Source: Undaria pinnatifida (lineage: Eukaryota; Sar; Phaeophyceae; Laminariales; Alariaceae). From it: a stretch of DNA of 64,000 bases. The stretch's first letter is position 1; every line of letters starts with the position of its first letter. The translations under genes were made by a program, and so were the position numbers. The notes below the pieces were generated by a model. That model was not told the origin of the DNA. It did no database searches and worked only from the letters and a program-made list of their open reading frames with translations. Below are positions 26,116-38,900 of the stretch, one piece after another. The DNA is taken from NCBI GenBank assembly GCA_012845835.1, contig JABAKD010000021.1, positions 13,122,295 through 13,186,294 on the forward strand. The letters run 5' to 3'.

Positions 26116-28160
26116 GTTTTTTGTAATATACCTGGCAACCGGTCACTATACACACGATATTAATGTCTGGACACTGTTGAGTGTAGACATACACCCGATC
26201 AGGTACCGTCCAGTCGTCCATATAGTATATATGCACCGAGACATACCACACCTAATCCCATATGGACACGAGGCCAGGTGTATGAAACGAAGACCTGCAC
26301 AGAGGCAGCTGCACTACATGTGTATTTTCAGGAAAAGGTGGTGGGGGGCCAGCGCGGGACGTGACCTGTTCCGGAATATTGACCTCCAGAACCTCCGAGA
26401 CTCCATTGTGCGATTGTCTGAGCACACGTTCGCGTCAGGTTTCGTATCGTAGACAAAATTTCGCAGGCTAAGGGGAAGCGGCCACAACGTTGGGGTTTGA
26501 TGCGGATGAGGGAATCAATGAGCTTGCCCTAGTCGATTTTTCCGTGCATCGCAAGGCTACCAGGCCTGGACAAGTTCACGTAAACTAGCTGGTGCCCCGT
26601 TCTTTGATGTGGTAGCTGTTGGGCTTGAGATTCCAACGCATTCCCCGTTGGTCAAACGCGATTTGCAAGAAGTCAGCCGGGCACACTCTACCACGGGCAC
26701 GCCTCGTGGGGTGCGCCGTCCGATGTCGTGGGATATGTTTCTTTAAGGGGAACGCATCATATCCCTACGAGGACAAGGGGGTGGGGTGTTATGACTGTGT
26801 TTAGGTATGAGCAATTCCTTTTTTTTTCAATGCCCGTTCGGACGAGGTGTTCGTTCGGGACTGGGGGCGCGGTGCGCCCGACCCCCGGTTTACCACGGGC
26901 CGACGTAGTGTTTAGCGATATTAACGACCTGCTGGATCGTTTGAAATCCTGGTAGACAGAGAGGATAGATTTCCGGTTCCGCGGTTACAAAGGAGACCAA
27001 GCCGGGGTCGCCAGCGCAATGGTGAAAACACGTGACGAAGTCAGCGGAGCTCGTTCGGGACTGCGATCGGACGGAGTCGCTGTCGTTCTTATCATGAAAT
27101 TGTTGTCGTGGGCCGCAAGGCTTCGCGAACACACCCCTGTCTCGTACGGTCGTTACTTGGCATGACGGCCAGGCGATAAATGCGCTTAGATAGATCGTTT
27201 TGGAGTCGGAGGGAAAACCGGAAAAAAAAGCATGGCATTGTTTTCGAATTGGGGGGGGCTCTGCACTCGCGGCAGGCGATGTAGTGTCGAAGCGAGAGAT
27301 CCAGAAGGAAGGACGATAAGAGTCCGACGCGCACAAGGTACACACACGCAACAATGCGGAGGATGCGAGTCAGGTGTCAAGCAAACTTGCCGAAGAAAGA
27401 AGGGGGTCTCTGAGATAGCCAGGACAGTATACGGTCTGGGGCAAACTGCAACGGTAGCGGGCGACCTCGGATTTGGAGGAGTTCGAAAGATCGGGGACTA
27501 TTTGGGTAGCTCGGTCTTCCGACACCGTGCAGTAGGCCCCTGACAAGGGGGCCAGGAGACGGGAAAAAAAAAATATTTCACGGAAAAACAGCGGAATGAA
27601 CATGGACTAACAGGGATATATCGATTAAAGTTGTGGATACGGTCAATGCCGTCAGTAGCAGGTTACGCAAGCGGAAACCACCTCCCACGTCACAGAAAAA
27701 ACGAAAAACAACAACCCAATTCGCAAGGTAACGGACAAAAACTGAGGATAGTTCATAACATCGATGATGGATGGCATAGCTGCATCGCCGTCACAGCGTA
27801 TATATCTGTATACTTTCGATCGGAAAACTGAAAAAAATGACAGTACGCATTGCGTGGACTCCTGACAGGAGCCCAAATTCGTTCGTTTCGATCAACAAAT
27901 CGATTCGAAGTCAAATCCATTCGCTTAAAAATAACGATTCAGAAGTGTCCTTCGTTTTAAAACGGACGATAATGAGTACCTTTAGAAACCAAAGAAACGC
28001 GAACAGGACCCATCTATACCGTAGTACCAGGTAGGTGTTACTGTATTAATCTACATATACTTCGATGTATGATACGTACTGCTGATGTTCAGCGTTCGCT
28101 CTGTCTCACTGACAAGATATGGCATCATAATTAAGTGCATGATACACTCTTTAGGGTTAA
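26116..28160. other. No supported gene
   Basis: The longest frame is 154 codons on the minus strand (26890-27354). It holds several Cys and His residues, but none in a spacing I can name. A G/C palindrome (GGGGGCGCGGTGCGCCCGAC) lies near 26863. Nothing else could be supported. Confidence 0.5.
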
Positions 28161-28169
28161 ACCTGAATA

Positions 28170-28570
28170 CATTCATGTGGGCTCCCCGGGTACTGTAACA
28201 AAGGTATACCCGTACCCCAACTATGGTGCCACAGTTATGCACAAGTGAAAGAAGTTCCGCGTAAGCGTACGGGATCTTACAAAACTTTCGGAAATTTCCC
28301 GGTACTGTACAGAAGTGTTACAGAATTCGCAGTAGTTCCCTATTTCGTGGCACGGGCCTAGAGAACCCACACATGTTATGTAAGTGATACACCCGCACGC
28401 CGGGTATTTGTGGCACTGGCGCACGGAACTTCCAGAATTTCCTGGTACTAGTATGAATGTCGTACAGAACTTCGAGGAGTTCCGGGCACGGGTATGAGTG
28501 TGCTACAAACGTTACAAAAGTTCTTTGGACGGGTAAATACCCGGGGTAAATGTCCCAGGTATGGTTTATT
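28170..28570. repeat. Degenerate ~80-90 bp repeat
   Basis: Variants of TACAGAACTTCGAGGAGTTCC followed by a GGTACTG- or GGCACGGG-like segment recur about five times between 28240 and 28520. Divergence is high, so the edges and period are approximate. Confidence 0.5.
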
Positions 28571-28574
28571 CGTA

Positions 28575-29520
28575 CCCTACTGAACATAACCTTGCAGATT
28601 TCGACTGTATTTCTAGACGACAGCACCAGCAGCAACCTGCTGCTCGAGGGCATCAACCACCTCTCGAAAGTATTGGACGTTAGAAAAGATCCGGCTGCGG
28701 TTTTGTTGGGACTGTGTAACGCAGCAATATCCAAGCCCTTCCTCCCCACCTGACCAGTCCTGCCCCATGATTGTGCCATGAACTGCTACAAAAACGCCCA
28801 GCGTACAGCGATAAAGCGAGCCACGGAGGGGTCACAGTACGAACCTGCATGCCGTTGCCGATGATATCAGATGTTTGTCTCATGGCAAAGTTTTCATATC
28901 ATCGCGTGCGGTCGACCATCAGTCATGAACTGATGGTCTGTCTACAGCACTTTTGTCAGCCATCTGCTACCTTCAATACAGTGGCCACCACTGCATGGTT
29001 ACAACAAGCGGCCCGCGCGGTACCCCCAGAAGAAGACCCTAATCAAGTCCACCAGCACGTCTTCAATCTTTAGAGGGCTAGACTATATGTGAAGCGTTGG
29101 ATACGACGAGACGTTAGAATCGTTAAAATGTTGACGGCAACATGTTTGGCGAATGGAGACAATTTGGAGCAAATACCTATGCCGCATTACGCTCGAAGTG
29201 TCGCAGCCAGTCGCGTTTCTGGAGAGTTGTCGAGCAGTGTTCGCAGTAGACACATCAAATAACGACGACACAAGTGTGCTTTTATGAAGCTCGTCCGGGA
29301 CCAAGGTCTCTTCTGGCCGGACACCCAGCTGTCACTAGTCGATGTTTCTCAGCGGGGCCGAAGCACTCGCGATCGCACCCTAAGGGATGGGCGCGGTCAC
29401 CACGATGGACATGACATGTCAGCCAGACAGGATAACGTAACTTTGGACGCGTGCTATGATGGAGATGCACAAGAGTTGATATGTATTAGCCCCCCGGGTT
29501 TATGATATCCCTTGGACACT
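28575..29520. other. No supported gene; unassigned frames before the Gypsy fossil
   Basis: Plus-strand frames at 28550-28753, 28771-29073 and 29284-29505 (67-100 codons) look mildly protein-like and point the same way as the Gypsy fossil downstream. I see no gag or zinc-knuckle motif, so I do not assign them to it. Confidence 0.4.
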
Positions 29521-29524
29521 ATCT

Positions 29525-29661
29525 GAACCCCGCTTCAATATCTGATCCCCCCATAAAATATCTAGTCCCTCCCCCTGAGATAAGATATTTTAAGGGGGGA
29601 TCAGATATTTCAGGGGGGAACCAGATGTTTTAAGGGCGGGTGAGATATTGAAGCGGGGTTC
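29525..29661. repeat. Nested inverted repeat ahead of the Gypsy fossil
   Basis: GAACCCCGCTTCAATATCT at 29525-29543 is matched perfectly in reverse complement at 29643-29661. Inside it a second pair, TCTGATCCCCCC followed by TAAAATATCT-like sequence and its reverse complement, spans 541-563 and 583-605 of the same kb. The motifs resemble the GATCCCCCC modules of the 14-16 kb minisatellite. Confidence 0.85.
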
Positions 29662-31450
29662 GGATATTGCCGAAGGGATCCCAAAAATCGGGGGGCTCGA
29701 TGAATCGGAACAGTTTGCAAGCCCTGCTATGGCAGTTGTCAAACCGTCGTCCGGCAAGGCGAAAATCCAGGTAACTCGTCCGGTAGCTTGGAATCGTTCT
29801 GGCAACATGCACGCACTTTATAAACAGGACGATTCGAAGAAATTTCAAAAAGACCCACAGCCTACGTCCATCGCAGGGGAGTTCGGGGGGGACTCCTCGC
29901 AGGCATACCGCCTGGTCATCGATTGCCGCGCTGTTAACGAGTACATAGAGCTTGACCTGCACCCCGTCCTGCTTCTACAAAAACAAGACGCTGTTCTTGC
30001 CGGGTACCCTTTTCAAATGTCTCTCGACATTTACAAAGGTTTGTGGCAAATCTCGCTTCAGTGGCTAGTCCCAAGATATGTTCACGATCATCGCTTCGGG
30101 AGGCGTATGGAAGCTCACCGGGATGCCGCAAGACTGACCTAACGCCCCTGACCACTAGGTGGGCGTCATGGACTACGTTCGTGCGTTCGTCAATTTGGAC
30201 ATCTGTGTTGAATACGTGGACGACTTCGTGATGTTTGCTAAACACAAAAACAATTGTTGCAACGTCAGCGGATGGTTCCTCAGCGTCTCCAACGACATGG
30301 CATGTACACGTCGGGGACAAAAGTGTTTTTTACACCACATAGTTAACCTGGTGTAACTACCTGTGCTCTGCATCGGGCGTGCCCCACGACCCAGCGAGGA
30401 TGTGTGAACTCAATCTCTCCGACGTCCCGAAACCGGCGGCGCACCGCAGCGATTATAAGATGAACACGCATCTGCCGGGGTTGGCCAAGAAAGCCATTAT
30501 CCTTTGCAATTCTCTCACCCTACAAATCATACCAGAAAAAGTACCAATAATATTTGCACTTGGAATTGTGGTCAGCACGTTGTTTCTCAGTTTTACCAAA
30601 TCGCAGGTCGGAGCCTTCCCCTGCTTTGGGGTTAGGGTTAGGTTGTGCCTCCACTCTTCCCCGATTTGACAAAAGAACAAAGCCCACAAAGCAGCCAAAA
30701 AACATCGAAACAGTCAAAAATGTTTCTTACCTTATTGGGGACAAAGCTGGTAAAAGCTAGTCCTCATAGACGCTCCTCTGCGGATCCTCAGGGGTTCGCT
30801 TCTACTAAATTGCAGCCGGCGCACAAAACGCGTGGCCAACAGAGCTGCTATCACAGCGGGAAGGTGGAACACCGAGTGTGGGACCGCGTGAGCCCGCGTG
30901 AAGAAGCTCATAGAAGAATTCGTCTTTCTAACGTAGCCATGGTGACACAAGGACCCAATGCGGATCTCAGGGCGTGGTTCGACTCTTCGGACATGACCCA
31001 CGCCCCGCTTGGCTTCGTCAGTGGGGCTTTCAAGAAGTTCAAGTCGCGGTGGTCCACTCTTGACGAAGTGCTTTCGCGATAGTGGAAATGTTGAAACGGC
31101 TGGAATGTCTGGATTAGGACGGGCCGGTTATTTTACCGACCCCCTCAATCTGATCTATGTTTTCGACACGCACAAAGTGGTATCTACCTAAGGCCAGGAC
31201 ACCAGCCAACGGCTTGAAGACTGGGATAGCTACCTGGGATGGTTTGTAACTCCATCCGCCACAACGCCTTCACCAAAACCTTGTGGGGCCATGTCTTGTC
31301 TCGATGGATCACCCTTCCCGCGTCTGCCCGTACTCTCGCATTCAGCGCACCACTTCCAATCGTACGCATTAAGCTCTTGGTTTATTACCCGTCTGCCGAT
31401 GAACCACCCTGGCACAGGCTTTCCGAATCTCTACGAGACATTCCACGAGT
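29640..31450 (+). mobile_element. Ty3/Gypsy-type retrotransposon pol fossil
   Basis: Pol parts appear in Gypsy order: reverse transcriptase (YRLVIDCRAVNEY near 29910-29945, FQMSLDIYKGLWQ near 30016-30055, and the catalytic-box-like EYVDD near 30210), then RNase H-like sequence (DLRAWFDSSDMTHAPLGF near 30965-31015, FTDPLNLIYVFD near 31130-31165). The sequence style resembles Gypsy elements of oomycetes and brown algae; this is a remembered likeness, not a search result. The element is a broken fossil with several interruptions, and about 300 bp of apparently unrelated sequence (30490-30790) sits between the two domains. No long terminal repeats were identified. Integrase may lie beyond 31.25 kb but is not recognisable. 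Confidence 0.75.
30490..30790. other. Probable insert within the Gypsy fossil, with a telomere-like motif
   Basis: Between the reverse-transcriptase and RNase H-like parts lies about 300 bp that does not read as pol. It includes GGGGTTAGGGTTAGG near 30629-30643. Two repeat units are too few to call a telomere. No end repeats or target duplication were found, so the edges are approximate. Confidence 0.35.
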
Positions 31451-31459
31451 GACCTAGAA

Positions 31460-34400
31460 AAAAACCCTCGCAATAGACCAGCTCACTGCCGGCGCCAGAA
31501 AGCCCTTCCCGACCGACCATGTATGCGAAGAGGGTCGCTCGTGTGGCATGGTGTTGCATTTCCTTGCCGTCCATTTACGGAACAGGATGGTTGGATCGAG
31601 TGACATAGTCGACAACGTATGACGAACCTAACAGACGTCATGGTTAGGCAGATATCCAATGTCTTCTCATGTACCAGGGCGGTATCGGTTAGGTGATGCC
31701 ATACGCGGAGAAGGCACCGACAGCACTATTACTAGAAGAACATGACACTCAACCTTAGAGAACGCGGTTCGGGAAAGGGAACGGCCGCTTCGAAGACAAA
31801 CGGACGCGGTTGACCGAGAGCTTATACCTACTGTGGCGTGGCGAAACAAGCATGAAATTGTGTACCCCCAAAGGAACGTGAGCATCCGCAGTGAAAATCG
31901 CGTTGTTCAGATGTCGTGTCACATGCTTGACAAAAGAAATGCACCTTACAAATGGCGCCGCATATGAACTGAGTTTAGAGCAATGGGCGATGTAGAAGAC
32001 TCCTCCACGGGGCTTATTCGTTTGTTGGTGCTATCGTTGACGTTGATAACAAGTGGTTCACGTATATACTGCATTGTGGCGTAAACCTGAACGAAACACC
32101 CTGATATTCCATGACATTGTAATCAAAGCAACATCCTGTCATGTTGTAGTAATTCAAAAAAAAGGCTTCCCACTGAACACAACGTAGGTCATCACAAAGA
32201 AAAATATGATGAAACGGGCACAAGCTGGGGCTGGAAACGACAGCTCACGAAAAGTGCGTGCATGGATGGGGGTGCACCACCTTGTTTATGAAGCCTCTAC
32301 AACTTCGGGAGCTTGCGATCTCTCCCAAAAACTAATTTGGAGCAAAACAAAGCTTATACCAGATAAAACATTCCATGGCCTAGGTACCCAAAGGAAATCA
32401 CGCACAGGAAATGAGCTATTCCCGACGATTGGTCAAGAATTCCCGTCCTTCAGAAACCATATTATTCAAACGAAACATGCTACCTCTCTCGTAGAAGGCC
32501 TCAACATCTTGTGTGACAACTAAAAACCAGGCAGACCAACATGACGCGCGAATGAGGTCGCGGATACGAAGCTTTCGGTCGACGACATAGAGAGCATGGC
32601 CAAAACCGCTGCACGAACCGCTATTGTCATCCGGTTACCCAGGCCACATCACGCATCACGGTTGGCATGATTGATACCTTCCAGTGCTCTCACCAGAAAC
32701 GCGCTACGGCACACACAGAACGTTCACAGGTCAGTGCTAAAGACGAACCTAGTCATCGTGCGTGGTGCACTCGAGTTCACGCCACATATCTTCCCTCTAG
32801 TGTGAATGGCTTTGAAGATACTACTGGTAACGGGAAGCGTGACCGAGGTGATACCTTCTGAGCGCCATCGCTGAAGGCACCAGGTACAACGAGAACGATA
32901 ATCTTGCACCGGCTGTATCTAGATTACAGACGCATGAATATTGTAACAGTGCTCCTGCAATGTTTCCGGGTATGGTAGATATCGCCAGTGTCGAGGTCAT
33001 GGATACGGCGGCGTCGCATCATACAGTGTGTAGAACGGAGTGTTTCGTTGGGTCGGAAGGCAAGAAGAGAACAGAGTGAAGCTTCAGGGTCAGTAACTCG
33101 TGCCCGCCACGCCACACGTAGAATGTGAGACGTAGAGGTGTTGAAAGGCCATTTACTCCGCGACTCAGGTTTGGACTAATTAAATGACTGCTTCGGTATG
33201 CGAGCGGTCTCTGGTTGACGCTCAGGGTCTTTATTTAAAAACATGCTAGTTGGCCGCGTGTTTCCTCCGACGAAGGTTTGTTCGCACACAGTCTTATTCT
33301 ATCCCGCGCATGTGTTCAATGCGCAGAGAGGCATTTGTTTCGGGCCATCGTCACGTGGCATGTTCGAGACAATGCTCAACGCCCACCTTTCAGACGTCGC
33401 ACAATAATTTGATTTTTACAGTCCATATGATAGGTCCCACCTATCCAGAAATGATGTCCAAGAGGCCCAATGGCTGGTGGTCTATCATAAAGCGGCTACA
33501 GAGGATTCGGTCGTTCAGATGGCTTTTTGGGTTACGATAGTGTAGACCAGAATCGCAGTAAACAAGATAACAACCAGTACAATTGTTTTGCGTCTCAGTT
33601 CCAGCCCATCTTGTACATGAACAAAATTTCCACGTGAGCATGACATAGCTATGCCCACCCAGTTGCGCTGATTGTGAAGACAGCATTGATATCCAAAATG
33701 TATACCGATGAATATTAGTATTTGCCTAAAACATATTGCATGTTTCGACGACATATGGCATGACCCCGCGTAGTCGTCCACTTACGCTCGTAACGACTAG
33801 CGACTCGACAAAGGCCGCTTTTCCCTTCTTCGATCAGAAATGCTCGGACTCACACACGTCGACCGCCCCTTTTTCAACTTTATCCATCCCAAGCGTATGT
33901 TACAAGGAGAGCCAAATAGATCCTTTGTGAACATGCGATACGTTGAGCAAAAGAAGTGACTCATCGAGGACGCTGTGACAACGCACGTTTGGACCTGGGA
34001 GGGGGGGAAGCGACATTCACCGCACACCCAAAACGCAAAATAACGATACAAACTCCATATTATACGGAGTTGAACTACTGTAATATTGTACATCTGCATC
34101 CTTATTCCGCGGCAGTTCATCCTGGACTACACAACAGCGTGGCCCCGGTAAGGACCCAGCAATACGAAGAAAAACAGCAACTTGAGCCATGTCACAAATT
34201 GACGCAAGATCTCTCCTTAAACCGTCAGCTGTGTAAGCCCATGCCTTATGCTCCTGTCATGTTGCGACGTCGAGAGTGCAAGCATTACCTTATGAACTAG
34301 TTATATTTGGGCGAACATAAACTTGAATACCGTATCGTTGAAGGTGGAGCGTTCTCCTCATCACAACTAGACGTATGTCTTATCCGCAAATTTCACGTGC

Positions 34401-35010
34401 TAACGTTTTAAAGTACGTTGTCCTACAGTGTCATCTGAACGATAATATCAACGGGCCCTCAGACGGAACAGTGTTGCCGTGGATTCCAATAACGCCTATG
34501 CCATGCCTTTAGATGATTCAAAAAATTAGAAAGTACAACCCGATTAACAATCATGTTACAAGCTGCTTCGGCACTCGAACAAAACTAGAAGAACAAAAAT
34601 GAACTTTTCGGCGAATGGGCCTTGCCATCCGGAACATTGAACAAAAAAATACAGAATACCAGGTATTGATTCGCACGCGTCGTATTTTGTCCGTGACGTG
34701 GACGATAGCGTAGATGGTTAAGGGCCCAGACGCCAGAAAATTCACGGCATGATGCCGCAAGGGGTGGGGTTCATCTGTCTCTGAAGTATAATGCTATGAC
34801 AAACGCGACCTTCTTCCTTTCAGCACTCGAGTCGCCCTGACTACACACGTTTTCTCGCATATATGTCGTTACCGCAACCACACCCCCACGCCCTTCTACA
34901 CAACGTGTATACCTGGAACACGGCAAAAGACAAACAGTAGAGTGCTGCCAACACTCCATTCAGTGCCGCATGGAGTAGATGTGTGCAGTCACAGATCCAC
35001 GACAACAGCG
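31460..35010. other. No supported gene
   Basis: About 3.5 kb between the Gypsy fossil and the 3' end of the LRR gene. The longest frame is 105 codons on the plus strand (32206-32523), unrecognised. The left part could hold the worn-out 3' end of the Gypsy element. The right part would contain the 3' untranslated region of the minus-strand LRR gene. Confidence 0.45.
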
Positions 35011-35013
35011 ACA

Positions 35014-35939
35014 TTAGGTGGAGCTGTCCTGATTCTTGGTTGCAAGGGCAAAGTCGGTGCTGAGGGAGCATGACACGCGGTAGTCCTCGACAGTTCCACG
35101 GATCGCCTCATACCCTTGCATAACCTTGCGTCCTTCCTTGTCGAGCACCGGGCGGGCCGTCTCACCCAGAATGCCGGTGAGCGATTCGCTTTCCAGAGAC
35201 AGACCGTCCAGGCCTACGTCCATCTGCCAGAACTCCAAGTCGGGGAGAACACGACCATCCCAGTCAAGATCCCCATTGCCTTGGAAATTGGTACCGACGT
35301 TAAGGCGTACCGTGACAGAAGAAGTCACGATTTTGAACACAGAATAGATGGACTGCACATCGGCGAGGTGGTGTTGCGCGACGTACTGCACGCACCAATC
35401 CGGGGCGGCCATGTGGTCGAACCGTAGGATCCAATCCTCGAAGTTTTCCTTCACGGACAATTCGCGCTGGCCCTGAAGCATCTCGTTGTACATCCGGGCC
35501 CATATTGTGTCTCCTCCAAACTGCCGGCACTCCACCGGTAGATTTGACGCCGACACAGCAATGCCGTCAGTAACGTATTCGTCTCTGGAGAACCGAAGCA
35601 GATCGTCTACCTCCTCGCCGTCGACCATCGCACGGAGTCCGCCGTTGGAAAGGCAGGGGGACACGTCGGAGGGGCAGCCGTCGGTTTTGACATCGTACGG
35701 GTTCGTCACTTCGATAACCAGCGAATGACCCTGTGAAATGACGCTAACGCCTGTGATGAGCTGGCGGTCGGGAAACTCCTCGGGTAGAGGGGCGTTGAGC
35801 CGGACGTTGACGTTGATGCTGTTGGTGACATCGGAAACCATGCAGTACCAGCTGTTGTCGATGCCGGACCAATCAATCTGCTGCCCGAGGAGGCCTTGCA
35901 TATGTGGGTCACCGCACAAGCTGGTCCCCGGGTCGCATG
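35014..35939 (-). CDS. LRR gene exon 10: VWD-like terminal domain with stop
   Basis: A 926-nt terminal exon entered in phase 1 after ACTATGCAG. It codes 307 residues and ends at a TAA. It opens CDPGTSLCGDPHMQGLLGQQ followed by IDWSG and NSWYCMVSD. The CGDPH signature and following GQ and W/Y positions are those of VWD-like domains found in several stramenopile proteins. Later cysteines (DGCPSDVSPC, VEC, DWC, VSC) suggest disulphides. The tail (GTVEDYRVSC, then STDFALATKNQDSST) has no membrane anchor. The plus-strand frames opposite it are shadows. Confidence 0.9.
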
Positions 35940-38900
35940 CTGCATAGTTTGTATTGTCGACAAGGCATCAGGACGGAAAACGCGAACGGTGCACAAGAGC
36001 ACCAAGGATTTTGTGCATCTTGAAAAACAGTTTGACTGCACGCAGGGGATTTGCCGGCACGCTAAGGGGACACAGATACGTCGTCTTAAGGGCACAAGAG
36101 TGGCACGCGCTATGATTAGAGTATCATTGTTCGGGCCAACGTTATATGATATACCGGACATACTGAGGTTGGGGGAAACTGGGGGGAGCCCATTGTGGTT
36201 CAAACACCACATGCGTTGTAGAGTTGTTTTCGTTTGCAAAAAGCGTGGTCCTGAGGTTGCAATCCTCTACCTTTTCCGCATCTGTTTTCGGGTGGGGTAC
36301 GCATGTTTTTTGAGCAAGTGCCTCATGTATTTTGCATGCGCTGCCTCTCTCGTCGAATATGCCGTCATACATTTTAGATTCTTCCCGACATCCCGTGAAA
36401 TCAATATATTGTTGCGCTACTGGTGACAATTTAGTCTCCGCTAGGTTAGTCGTGGCACTAGCTATCTGCCCACTAGATACGATGTCAACAGGGAGGGTCG
36501 ACCGCTGGTGCTGCTGATTTTTGGCCATATGACGCCGCTTACGACGCATTTAACCCGTTCCCCGTCAGGATGTAGCACTAAGAGCATCACGACTGGCTCA
36601 TTCACCGGTGCGTTGCTTGAGCGCTTTCTCTCCTCCAACGATGACCGGACGATGCACCGAAGCCTCACGAGTGAATATTTGAAATATTTGAGGGCAACGC
36701 AAGAGGACTCAAAGACCCCGATACAAACAGTTGAAACATTTCAATCAGCCCTTTACAAGAACATCGTTCGTGGGAAGTGAGAAAACAGAGCAGGCATGTG
36801 ACACGTCGCGCCTGTATTGACAACAAATTAAAAACGTTAGGCTTCTTCCGGGTAAATACCTCGCGGGTCGGGTCGAATCTAACCTGACCCGCCCCGTCTG
36901 ACATGACCCCACCAGTAAGAATTTCAAAACGTGTTGACCCGACCAAACCCGACCGGACCCGTGAAAGATTCGAGACGTCTTCACCCGACCAAATGCCACC
37001 GGCGAGATCGTCAACACGTCCGCACCCGACCCAACCCGCGAGATTTGGTTATCATCCTGACCCGATTGGACTCGCCACAATCCTGGTGACCCGCGAGATG
37101 CGGGCTTCATGCGGGCCACGTTGACTTGACATGAGACATCTTTCACAGGTCAAGATCGAAAAGTCTACAGTCAGAGAATGCATACACACGTCGGTCGGTC
37201 AGTTGAATGGTCGTTAGACCTTACTTTCCCCAGGATGTTGTGCTTCATGGTCATTTTTGTCCTTCCGACACTGAAAGCCCGCTACACTGATTGCTTCAGC
37301 ATTTCGTGGTGTTTGTGCAAGAAAAAAATGAAAAAACGCAGCCTGCGCGCATGGGAAAAAAAGCCACGACTCTGGCGCCAGACCACTGCGTCGATTGGTC
37401 GAGAAACCACACGAGCGAGCTAGTTCATCTATGCTGTCTCCAGCCCCAGCAAGCGGCGTTGCTGAGCTGACTCCCGCAGAAAGACCATAAATGGGATGGT
37501 GCATGTGTCGAAAGTGGCTGGGGTCCGCGAGCGTACGGTTTCTGTTGCTGGTGCTTGCTACTGCCAGAGTGCTACTGCTGCTGCGTCGACGACGACTGTC
37601 CTTTCTTTTTCACGTTTGGTCACATTTCGTACTGGTATGACCGTTTTGTTGATTTTGGTTCGACTTCAGCTGGCACGGGATTCGCGTCACACGGTAGGCC
37701 TTGGCACGAGTACCAACAAGTTTTGCCTAGTGATTGTTTTCTACGCTGTGATGACATATGATCGGAGCATCGGCACGAAAGAAGCAGGACGCGGTTTATT
37801 TTGCATAACTTTCGCATCCGCGGGTCAAACCCGCGGGGCGCTTTCATGCCGAAACCTTCAGGTAAAAATTCAAAAATAGCGATTCCGCTCGCCAGATACG
37901 CGGGTCAGCCTAAACCATCTTGTGGACCATAATGGCTTGACCACACGTGACCCGTATCTCGCGGGTCATGACCTGAACCGACCCCTCAGATTTCAAGCCG
38001 CTCAGCTCGATTCGACCGAACCCGCGAGCTTTCGAGCCTTTTAACCCGACCCAAACCGACCATTATAATGTTTAAATGTGATCGGAACTGTCCCGCGAGT
38101 TTGGAAGCTCCTTGACCAAACCAAAGGGCCGGGTCATGACCCGTAAAAACTTATGTTTTCGTTTGCCCTTCCTCATGTCCTTCTGAAGCCAACGTCTTGA
38201 TTTTGCGTTTTATTATACGTGACCTCTTCTACTAGTACCGTAGAAGCGAGAACACCTGTTGATACGCGCCCATGGCAATCCAAGTTGTTAGAGCGATAGC
38301 AAATTTCGAAACCCTTACCGCTGCAGGTGTAACCTTCTGCTCCAGACGCGCACGTCAGACCATCTGCGCACGTCACCGCAGAGGCTGGCGTACACTCTGT
38401 TTGTCAGTTCATGCGTGCGGTAGACATCAGAGCGTACGACGGGGCACAGAGATATTTGGTAAGATTTGAGGCTATTATCGAGCACGTTATCTACAAAGGT
38501 CACACCGCGAACAAAGATAGGGACATCAACTGACGTGGCCGAAACACCCTGGCTGTGAATTATCCTAATACAGTATGCAGTACGTTTTTGGCCCTCTTTG
38601 GACACACGAAAACACAAGATATGAAACAGGAAGCCCCGTTATTTCTCGCGCAACGTCCACGTCAGCCTCCGTTGGTAACGACATGCCGTCGGTGACGATG
38701 GTAAACGTTATTCGTCGCCGAGGGCTGTTGATTGAGGTTGACACTTAGTCCATTTAGGCCCCGCCGGTTCTCACCGCACACGCCATTAGGGTCCGCCAGT
38801 GTAGCTGTAACAGAGTTCATAGGGTCGGCGAAGGTTCTGCGTTTGTTAAACCAATGCACGAGACGAGGGAAAGTGCCGAGGCATGTTTCAGTTGAGGTCA

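Noticed and set aside
28550-29505. Gag region of the Gypsy fossil
   Set aside because: Position and strand fit, but no gag or zinc-knuckle motif is visible.
30629-30643. Telomere
   Set aside because: Only two TTAGGG units in the middle of ordinary sequence.
35896-36426. 176-codon plus-strand frame
   Set aside because: It starts antisense to the well-supported VWD-like exon and continues into intron; no domain is seen.
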